From Nocardioidaceae bacterium (GTDB lineage: Bacteria; Actinomycetota; Actinomycetes; Propionibacteriales; Nocardioidaceae): DNA of 7,451 nucleotides. This document shows positions 1-5,213 of the stretch, in pieces. A model generated the notes under the pieces. The model saw nothing but the letters and a program-made list of their open reading frames with translations. It was not told the origin of the DNA and ran no database searches. The DNA lies in assembly GCA_013696065.1 (NCBI GenBank), contig JACCZJ010000081.1, forward strand, positions 1-7,451. The letters run 5' to 3'. The translations under genes and the position numbers were made by a program. How positions within the stretch are numbered: the stretch's first letter is position 1; each line of letters opens with the position of its first letter.

Positions 1-254
1 CCGGCAAAAAGCGCATCGGGACCGGCGCCGCCATCCATTCCGTCTCCGCCTTTACCGGCGCGCAGTACATCTGAGCCCCCAAGGCCGTCGAGCTGCTCCC
101 CGCCGCCGAAGCCCGAGATGGTGTCGTCCCTGGGCGTGCCGGTGAGGAAGTCAGTGCCGCTGGTGCCATTGATTGTGTCGGCGAATGCGACCCCACTGCT
201 GCCCATGACGGCGGCGGCGGCGATCGCGGCGACGATGGTGATCTTGCGCGACAT
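1..254 (-). CDS. Secreted RTX-type calcium-binding repeat protein, N-terminal part
   Basis: The gene starts at ATG 254 and runs off the left edge, so only about 84 residues are visible. A GGGAG Shine-Dalgarno sequence sits about 6 bases upstream. Residues 1-25 form a classic signal peptide: MSRK, then an Ala/Val/Ile-rich core ending AFA, with likely cleavage before D26. The mature part is rich in Gly and Asp in the style of hemolysin-type (RTX) nonapeptide repeats, for example DTINGTSGTDFLTG, DDTISGFGGG, LGGSDVL and GGDGMDGGAGPDAL. In that family such repeats bind Ca2+ and fold as a parallel beta-roll after export. The product is inferred to be secreted by Sec and to fold outside the cell. 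No catalytic domain is visible, so it could be a small stand-alone repeat protein or the N-terminus of a larger enzyme or adhesin. The upstream 108 bases separate it from vapC, and it probably has its own promoter. Confidence 0.82.
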   Translation of the reverse strand, partial: MSRKITIVAAIAAAAVMGSSGVAFADTINGTSGTDFLTGTPRDDTISGFGGGEQLDGLGGSDVLRAGKGGDGMDGGAGPDALFA

Positions 255-269
255 GTCTGTCTCCCTGCT

Positions 270-289
270 CGTTGGTTGAATTTCCAACG
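270..289 (-). promoter_or_regulatory. Inverted repeat upstream of the RTX gene (possible operator or leader hairpin)
   Basis: A perfect 6-base inverted repeat, CGTTGG and CCAACG, is separated by 8 AT-rich bases. It lies 15-35 bases upstream of the RTX start codon, just ahead of its ribosome binding site. It could be a repressor site or a 5' leader hairpin. No clear -10/-35 pair could be assigned around it. The arms are short, so chance is possible. Confidence 0.3.
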
Positions 290-333
290 TAAAGGAGCGC
301 TCGTCGCGTTGTCTTGATACCTCATACTCATGC

Positions 334-350
334 AAAAAGCAGGATTTGCT
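334..350 (-). terminator. Weak intrinsic terminator-like hairpin after vapC
   Basis: On the minus strand, AGCA-AATCC-TGCT forms a 4-bp stem (5 bp with a G-T pair) followed by a run of five T. It begins 13 bases after the vapC stop codon, where a terminator for the vapBC transcript would be expected. The stem is short and not GC-rich, so this is a weak call. Confidence 0.22.
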
Positions 351-362
351 CGCCATCGTTGG

Positions 363-581
363 TCACAGATCACTTCTCCCGGTGAGTGTCAGGACCGGCA
401 GGTCGGTGCGGGCAAAGTCGTCGCCGACGCACAAGATGGGGTAGCCCCCCAGCTCGACAGCTGTCGGAGCGGCGATGACTCTGGTAGTCGCCGCCCGGAG
501 CTCTGCCCGAAGCCATTCACCGGGCGGCTCGTTGTTGCGCCTTGCGACGAGAGCAGATGTGTCTACCACGAGGGCGCTCAC
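363..581 (-). pseudogene. vapC: VapC-type PIN-domain toxin with internal in-frame deletion
   Basis: The 72-residue reading frame starts at GTG 581, sharing a GTGA overlap with the end of vapB. The N-terminus MSALVVDTSALVA is the hallmark first strand of VapC PIN domains, with D7 as the first metal-binding acid. Residues 36-44 (VIAAPTAVEL) give the second conserved acid, E43. The frame then jumps to PILCVGDDFARTDL (48-61), which in full-length VapC proteins is near the C-terminus and carries the last Asp cluster (D54, D55). VapC toxins are usually about 125-135 residues, so roughly 55-65 residues are missing between about residue 44 and 47. That segment normally includes the helix with the third acidic residue (the GDC/GDA...AYALA region). 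RNase activity and proper folding are therefore unlikely. The frame is preserved across the junction, which lies around bases 440-452 in a G/C run. An alternative is a minimised protein that still binds VapB, but pseudogene is more likely. Confidence 0.8.
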
Positions 582-823
582 GTGGGCAGGCCGTTGTCGT
601 CATATCCCAGTTCTGCCTCGGCAGTTCGGTCGCCCGCAAGTGGAGAGTCCTGGTACTCGACGATCAACCGGTCTAACCGATCCGCAATGGACGCTTGACC
701 GCGGACGCGGACCAATCTTTCGCGCGGTGCTGTGGTGACAGCCTCTGTAATGGACTCGTGCGTGGCTGCCGCCAGCTCTCGAGCGAGCCCATCAGCCTCG
801 GCGGTTTTTGTGCTTAAAGCCAC
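578..823 (-). CDS. vapB: VapB-type antitoxin (PSK/Rv0623-like transcription factor family)
   Basis: This 81-residue protein starts at GTG 823, behind AAAGGAAG with a 5-base gap. A nearby ATG at 828 is out of frame. The N-terminal half (MALSTKTAEADGLARELAAATHESITEAV) matches the DNA-binding part of PSK-family VapB antitoxins, whose usual pattern is MALSIK..EAD.LAR.LA..TGESLTEAV..ALRERL. The C-terminus (residues 67-81, TAEAELGYDDNGLPT) matches the toxin-neutralising tail that normally reads ILGYDE.GLP. Family members bind their own promoter and block the VapC RNase. The length is complete for the family. One oddity is P33 in the segment TTAPRERL, where Leu or Ala is usual; a proline inside this helix could weaken DNA binding or dimerisation. 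It overlaps vapC by 4 bases (translational coupling). Since the toxin is broken, this is probably an orphan antitoxin. Confidence 0.85.
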   Translation of the reverse strand: MALSTKTAEADGLARELAAATHESITEAVTTAPRERLVRVRGQASIADRLDRLIVEYQDSPLAGDRTAEAELGYDDNGLPT

Positions 824-834
824 CTCATCTTCCT

Positions 835-854
835 TTCTAGCAAGTTATCTAGAA
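835..854 (-). promoter_or_regulatory. Palindromic operator overlapping the vapB ribosome binding site
   Basis: TTCTAG and CTAGAA form a perfect inverted repeat with an 8-base spacer (CAAGTTAT). The site lies 12-31 bases upstream of the vapB GTG start, in a locally AT-rich patch within otherwise GC-rich DNA. The proximal arm overlaps the Shine-Dalgarno stretch (829-838). VapB/VapBC complexes typically autoregulate by binding palindromes here, so this is the best candidate operator. A possible minus-strand promoter (TTGTCT, 16 bases, TGTACT) lies just upstream, ending about 857, but it is weak. Confidence 0.5.
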
Positions 855-889
855 GGAGTACAGCCTGCTGTTTCCGAGAGACAACGTAG

Positions 890-1342
890 TCACTCCAGGG
901 GGTCTGGGCGGTCGGCTGCATGCCAGAGATAGTCGATCTGCTGCTGCTTGCGCATGATGACGTGCTCCAGTAAGTGCTCCAGCGCTTCGCTGCGTGGTTC
1001 TTGGCCGGAGTGCGGTATGACGGCATGCAGCCCGGCGACCGCCTTCTGCTCATGCTCGAGCAGGCTGTTGAGCGCCTTGGCGGTATCGTCCGCCACCTCG
1101 ATAGCAGGCGTCGACAAGATGGGTGTGCCGCCCAGAGCAGACATCTTCTCGATCAGCTTGTAGGTGTCCTCGAGCTCAGCGAGCACGAACTGACGGATGT
1201 CCTGCTTGATTCCTGCTCCCCCCACCCCGCGGATCGTGCCGGCTAGGAGTGTCATGGTCAGCACGCTCTCGGCCTGTAACTGAACGGCCTTGCCCAACGT
1301 CTCGTGAACCTTCTCGATCTCCATCTTGTCTGCTTCAGGCAT
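890..1342 (-). CDS. Ferritin-like four-helix protein with altered di-iron motifs
   Basis: This 150-residue protein starts at ATG 1342, chosen because GAAAGAG ends 6 bases upstream. An ATG at 1348 lies too close to that site, and longer starts would run into the ABC gene. It is predicted to be almost wholly helical with no signal peptide or membrane segment, so it is cytoplasmic. The heptad-like helices and the sequence ELEDTYKLIEKMSALGGTP (56-74) resemble helix B of bacterioferritin/ferritin-like proteins (E..HA..L.ERI..LGG.P). LLEHEQKAVAGLH (94-106) and ALEHLLEHVIMRKQQQIDYL (120-139) resemble helices C and D. Acidic candidates E25, E56, E58, E98, H106 and E126 are present. However, the helix-B ExxH reads ELEDTY, with Tyr in place of His, and the helix-D ExxH is replaced by K/Q residues. 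Iron oxidation is therefore doubtful, and the protein may be a structural or DNA/metal-binding relative. It lies 52 bases after the exporter genes and 66 bases before vapB. The family is clear in outline; the exact subfamily is not recognised. Confidence 0.65.
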   Translation of the reverse strand: MPEADKMEIEKVHETLGKAVQLQAESVLTMTLLAGTIRGVGGAGIKQDIRQFVLAELEDTYKLIEKMSALGGTPILSTPAIEVADDTAKALNSLLEHEQKAVAGLHAVIPHSGQEPRSEALEHLLEHVIMRKQQQIDYLWHAADRPDPLE

Positions 1343-1394
1343 AGTCATCTCTTTCGCGGTTGATTTCCGACATGGGCGAACTGTTGAGGTAACG

Positions 1395-3191
1395 CTAGTC
1401 GCGTGCACCAGCCGGGGCCGGATCGTGGATCCCCCCGCCATCTGGCGTCGAGTCGCTATGCCATGACTGCCAGAGCGCGGCGTAGGAGCCATCGGCGTCG
1501 ATCAGCTCCTCATGAGAGCCGATCTCGGAGATCCTGCCGTCTTCCACCACAGCCACCCGATCGGCGTCATGTGCGGTGAAGAGACGGTGGGCGATCGCGA
1601 TGACCGTACGACCCTCGAGCACGGCCGCGAGCGAACGCTCGAGGTGGCGGGCCGACCGAGGGTCGATCAGCGAGGTGGCCTCGTCGAGCACCAGCGTGTG
1701 CGGGTCGGCGAGCACCAGTCGCGCCAAGGCGATCTGCTGCGCCCGCGCGGGCGACAACGCCATACCACCGGAACCCACCCGGGTGTCGAGACCCTCAGGC
1801 AGCGCCCGCACCCAGTCGAGCGCGTCCACGCCGTCCAGTGCCTCAAGCATGCGGATGTCGGAGGCCATGTCGTCGGGCGTCAAGGCCAGGTTCTCCCGGA
1901 CCGTACCCACGAAGACATGGTGCTCCTGGGTCACCAGCGCCACATGTCCGCGCAGGTCGTCGAGCGCCAATTCCGTCATACCGACGTCTCCGACCGTGAC
2001 CGAGCCCACCCGAGGCGGGTGTATGCCGGCCAGCAGTCGGCCCAGCGTCGACTTGCCGGCTCCGGAGGGGCCCACCATCGCAACTCGCTCGCCTGGCGCG
2101 ACATGCAGGTCGACGCCATGCAGCACGTCACGGTCGTCGACGTACGCGAATCGCACGTCAGCCGCGTCGATGTGCTCATCTTCCGGCGCGCGGCCGGTGA
2201 CATTGCGGTCGTCGGGCACGTTAGCCACCCCGAGCAGCCTCGCCAGCGAAGTGGCGCCCATCTGCAGCTCGTCCAGCCAGGAGATCAACCGGTCCACCGG
2301 GTCGATCAAAGCCTGCACATACAAGGTTGCCGCCGTGACGTCGCCGATCGAGGCCTGTCCCTGAGTGTGCAGCCATCCCCCGAAGAGGAGTGTCACGACG
2401 GTCGGGATCAGGTAGCCGATCTCGACGGCTGGGAACCAGACAGTACGCAAAAAGAGGGTATAGCGCTCGGCGGCAAACGACTCGGCGATGTCGGCGTCGA
2501 TCCGGTCGAGGCGACGCTGCTCGAGGCCGAGGGCCTCGACGGTGCGAGCCCCCTCGGTTGTTTCGGCCATGCTCGCGTTGATGGCGGCGTATGACGCGGA
2601 CTCGCGAAGGTACCCGTCCTTGGCCCGCTTGAGATACCACCGCGTGGCGACATAGAGCGCGGGCACTCCGAGCACCAGCGGTACCAACACCCAGACGCCG
2701 ACCAGCAGGCACGCCACGATCGTGAAGACCGTGGTCACCAGGGCGATGATCGTTTCCGGTACGGCGAAGCGGACCGACCATCCGAGCTGGTCCACGTCGC
2801 GCGACGTGCGGGTCAGCAGGTCACCCGTACCGGCCTTCTCGACCGTGCCGATGGGCAGCGCCAACGACTGCTGGACGAAGTTCTCCCGCAGCTCGGCCAG
2901 CACCTTCTCGCCGAGGGTGGCCGACGCGAAGCGCGCCCAGCGGGTGAGCGCCGTCTGCACGAGCAAGAAGACCGCGATCGCGAGGATCGTCTTGTCGACG
3001 GTGGAGACTGTGGTCCCTGCAGAAACCTTGCCTACCAGGTCCCCGATCAGCCGCGGTGCGGCCAGTCCGGCAAGCGCTGCCAGCACGTGCAGGGCGACGG
3101 CAACCCTCAGCTGACGGGGATTCTGCCTGGCGAGCTGAACGGCGTAGCGGCGAACCTGTTTGGCGTCGGCGACGGGGAGAATGGTCCTCAT
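1395..3191 (-). CDS. ABC exporter half-transporter, subunit with intact nucleotide-binding residues but degenerate signature
   Basis: This 598-residue type IV ABC exporter half has an N-terminal six-helix membrane domain (about residues 25-315) and a C-terminal ATPase domain (about 340-580). The ATPase shows Walker A GPSGAGKST (374-382), Q-loop TQEHHVF with Q422, Walker B TLVLDEA with D503 and E504, and switch His H535 in IAIAHRL. The ABC signature is lost: where LSGGQ belongs, it reads LSPARAQQ (479-486). The start ATG at 3191 overlaps the preceding half-transporter's stop in an ATGA, so the two are translationally coupled and form a heterodimer. This subunit supplies the Walker A/B, Q and H motifs of the one catalytically complete site, and its partner supplies the signature. 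By family it should export hydrophobic drugs, lipids or peptides; the substrate cannot be told from sequence. The context of a PspC/LiaF-like signalling unit suggests an envelope-active compound. The C-terminus ends in a Pro/Gly-rich tail (581-598). Confidence 0.93.
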   Translation of the reverse strand: MRTILPVADAKQVRRYAVQLARQNPRQLRVAVALHVLAALAGLAAPRLIGDLVGKVSAGTTVSTVDKTILAIAVFLLVQTALTRWARFASATLGEKVLAELRENFVQQSLALPIGTVEKAGTGDLLTRTSRDVDQLGWSVRFAVPETIIALVTTVFTIVACLLVGVWVLVPLVLGVPALYVATRWYLKRAKDGYLRESASYAAINASMAETTEGARTVEALGLEQRRLDRIDADIAESFAAERYTLFLRTVWFPAVEIGYLIPTVVTLLFGGWLHTQGQASIGDVTAATLYVQALIDPVDRLISWLDELQMGATSLARLLGVANVPDDRNVTGRAPEDEHIDAADVRFAYVDDRDVLHGVDLHVAPGERVAMVGPSGAGKSTLGRLLAGIHPPRVGSVTVGDVGMTELALDDLRGHVALVTQEHHVFVGTVRENLALTPDDMASDIRMLEALDGVDALDWVRALPEGLDTRVGSGGMALSPARAQQIALARLVLADPHTLVLDEATSLIDPRSARHLERSLAAVLEGRTVIAIAHRLFTAHDADRVAVVEDGRISEIGSHEELIDADGSYAALWQSWHSDSTPDGGGIHDPAPAGARD

Positions 3192-4990
3192 TCGTCCTCC
3201 CCTCTCGCGACGATGCGGCGATAGCGCGGGTCGTCCAGCAGGGACCGGTGCGACCCCACGGCGACAACCCGGCCGCCTTCGAGTAACGCGACCTCGTCTG
3301 CCCGATCGAGGAGGAGCGGACTCGCTGTGGTGACCACCGTGGTGCGTCCCGCGCGGTGGGCGTGGAGGCGGTCGGCGATGCGCGCCTCAGTGTGAGCATC
3401 GACCGCTGAGGTCGGCTCGACCAGCACCAAGATCTCGGGCTCGGCGGCGAGGGCGCGGACCAGTACAAGGCGCTGGCGCTGTCCACCGGAAAAGGCACGA
3501 CCTCGCTCCTCCACCTCCGTGTCCAGGCCGTCCCCCAGCGTCTCCAGCACGTCATCTGCGGAGGCGGTCTCGATTGCGGACATGATGGCGATGTCGTTTG
3601 TAGTGCCGCGAATGTCGAGCTCGTCGCGAAGGCGCCCGCTGAAGAGCGTGGCGTTGGCGTCACTGACCAGGATCGCTCGCCGTACCCAGTGTCGTTGCAG
3701 GTCGGCTAACGGCACGCCATCAAGCTCCACTGTGCCCTCGGCGAACCTTCCGAGTCGGTCGGCCAGGCCGGCGGACTCCTCGGGGGCCTCCGACACCACA
3801 GCCGTCATCCGCCCGGGTTGGATGCGCAGCCCCGAGACCGTGTCGACCAGCTCAGCCGCGGTCGAGGCATGCCTAGGCACGCTCACATCTTGGACGTCGG
3901 GCTCGACCGAAAGCACGCGGCAGATGCGACGACCCGCAACGAGACCCCGGATCAACTTGTTGGCCACCTCGGTGCTGGTCCGCAGCGGGATCATCAGAAA
4001 GGCCGAATAGCCGTAGAACGCAACCAGCTCGCCGGTTGAGATGCTGCCTTCGACAGCAAACCGGGCTCCCAACCACACCACGACCACAATGAAGACGCCG
4101 GGCAAAAAAATCTGCAGCGCGTCAAGGGCGGATTGCAGCCTCGCCACCTGCACCCCAGCGGCGCGCACTCGTTGGGACTCTGCCTGGTAGCGCCGGTGGA
4201 ACACCTCTTCGCCCCCGATCCCGCGAAGGACGCGCAACCCGCCCACGATGTCGGACGCCAAGGTGTTGAGCTCGCCCATCATCTCGCGCTGTGCCAGGTT
4301 GCGTCTCTGCAGCGGCTTGAGCAATGGACCCAGCAGCAGGAGTAAAAGGGGAACGCCGATGAGGACGATGAGTCCGAGGGTGACCGAGCTGGTCAACAAG
4401 ATCACCGCGACGACGACATACGAGACCAGAGCGCCAATACCGCGGCCCATGATCTCCAGTGAGTTGCCGACGTGGGCCAGGTCGGAGGACCCGATGGACA
4501 CGACCTCGCCGGTCGAGATGCGGTTGGGCACCGTGCCCCCCAGATGCACGACATGGCGCGACACGACCTGCACGGTGCGGTAGGCACCAATCAGCCAGTT
4601 GGATACGGCGAACCGGTGGCGGAGAATGCCCGCAGCGGCCTGGATGCCTCCGACGCCCAACAGGACCGCCGACCAGAACCACAGCCGGTCAAGATCCTTG
4701 GCCTCCACCCCTTCGTCGATCGCCTTGCCGATGATGGCGGGCATGACGGCCTGGGCCACCATCCAGATGATCCCGAAGGCGATGCCTCCGAGCATGGTCT
4801 GCCATTGACCCTTGGCGACCCACCACAGATACCGCATCGGGGAACGCGAATCCGGAACTCCGGGGTCTACAAGGGGCATTTGGCGCATGGCATCCCCACG
4901 GTAGAGAGATTCGGCTCCAGGAGCGAACCAATAAGCCGGCGAGGCGGGCCCGGCGCCTACAACCTCAGGGGGAGTCGTAGCGCCGGTCAC
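3188..4990 (-). CDS. ABC exporter half-transporter, subunit with intact signature but lost Walker A, Walker B Asp and switch His
   Basis: Partner half of the exporter, about 600 residues from GTG 4990. Its membrane domain has predicted helices spread over roughly residues 65-335, and its ATPase domain is at about 375-590. The signature FSGGQRQR (500-507) is perfect and followed by a normal LVRALAAEP segment. The other motifs are degenerate. The P-loop position reads VVSEAPEESAGLADRL with no GxxGxGKS/T. The Q-loop Gln is replaced (LVSDANATLF). Walker B reads ILVLVEPT, with Val (V524) for Asp but the Glu kept. The switch His is Ser (S557, in TTASPLLL). The subunit probably cannot bind or hydrolyse ATP itself but completes the active site of its partner. 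The start is uncertain. GTG 4990 overlaps the upstream small gene by 26 bases and lacks a strong ribosome binding site. ATG 4888 follows GGGGA and gives 566 residues. A TTG at 5029 has no ribosome binding site. I prefer 4990 because the stretch reading YWFAPGAESLYRGDAM looks protein-like, at low certainty. Confidence 0.9.
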   Translation of the reverse strand: MTGATTPPEVVGAGPASPAYWFAPGAESLYRGDAMRQMPLVDPGVPDSRSPMRYLWWVAKGQWQTMLGGIAFGIIWMVAQAVMPAIIGKAIDEGVEAKDLDRLWFWSAVLLGVGGIQAAAGILRHRFAVSNWLIGAYRTVQVVSRHVVHLGGTVPNRISTGEVVSIGSSDLAHVGNSLEIMGRGIGALVSYVVVAVILLTSSVTLGLIVLIGVPLLLLLLGPLLKPLQRRNLAQREMMGELNTLASDIVGGLRVLRGIGGEEVFHRRYQAESQRVRAAGVQVARLQSALDALQIFLPGVFIVVVVWLGARFAVEGSISTGELVAFYGYSAFLMIPLRTSTEVANKLIRGLVAGRRICRVLSVEPDVQDVSVPRHASTAAELVDTVSGLRIQPGRMTAVVSEAPEESAGLADRLGRFAEGTVELDGVPLADLQRHWVRRAILVSDANATLFSGRLRDELDIRGTTNDIAIMSAIETASADDVLETLGDGLDTEVEERGRAFSGGQRQRLVLVRALAAEPEILVLVEPTSAVDAHTEARIADRLHAHRAGRTTVVTTASPLLLDRADEVALLEGGRVVAVGSHRSLLDDPRYRRIVARGEDE

Positions 4991-5168
4991 CACGAATCGC
5001 CAGTATGAGCCCCAACGCTCCGGCGGCAATCAAGATGAGGGGTGCAGCGAGCCATACCTGGTCGAAGTCGAGGATGTTGAGGGTCCGCAGCAGCCACGCG
5101 AGCGCGAAGCCCCCGAACACGACACCGAAAACCAAAGACGTGGGGTCAGCGCGATGCCGTCCGGTCAT
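4965..5168 (-). CDS. Small two-helix membrane protein, LiaI/LiaF transmembrane-domain-like
   Basis: This 67-residue protein starts at ATG 5168 behind AAAGGA with good spacing. It has a short basic N-terminus (MTGRHRADPT), two predicted membrane helices (about 10-27 and 38-59) joined by the loop RTLNILDFDQ, and a charged tail (RGDRRYDSP). The pattern of two helices around a short loop with Leu/Ile-Asp and a Trp resembles half of the LiaI-LiaF transmembrane (DUF5668-like) domain, which occurs in cell-envelope stress systems. It lies 45 bases after the PspC/LiaF-like gene and overlaps the start of the exporter operon, so co-transcription is likely. It may be an accessory or sensor-coupling subunit. 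Function is inferred from context only. Confidence 0.72.
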   Translation of the reverse strand: MTGRHRADPTSLVFGVVFGGFALAWLLRTLNILDFDQVWLAAPLILIAAGALGLILAIRGDRRYDSP

Positions 5169-5213
5169 GACCGTTTCCTTTCGAGAGGCGACACGCCGCC
5201 ATAAGCCCGCATC

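Noticed and set aside
1..130. Short GC-rich repeats at the left end as a possible repeat array
   Set aside because: They are codons of Gly/Asp RTX repeats, not a CRISPR or non-coding repeat; spacing and identity are irregular.
330..738. Plus-strand frames opposite vapBC
   Set aside because: They oppose recognisable VapB and VapC sequences and contain no family motif.
1343..1394. Terminator between the exporter and the ferritin-like gene
   Set aside because: No stable stem followed by a T run was found, so a separate or shared transcript cannot be decided from sequence.
1343..1492. A longer N-terminus for the ferritin-like protein, starting at 1492
   Set aside because: The added 50 residues overlap the end of the exporter gene and are Arg/Ser/Thr-rich. 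A good ribosome binding site precedes ATG 1342.
1512..2594. A 360-residue plus-strand open frame opposite the exporter gene
   Set aside because: It is antisense to a clear ABC ATPase/membrane domain. Its composition is rich in Arg, His, Gln and Gly as expected for a shadow frame, with no recognisable domain.
2821..3663. A 280-residue minus-strand frame spanning the junction of the two ABC genes
   Set aside because: It is a shifted frame across two well-supported genes. Its Ser/Arg/Pro-rich content has no motif.
4472..5008. A 178-residue plus-strand frame opposite the second exporter subunit
   Set aside because: It is a shadow of the minus-strand membrane domain with no domain match, and the real frame has conserved exporter features.
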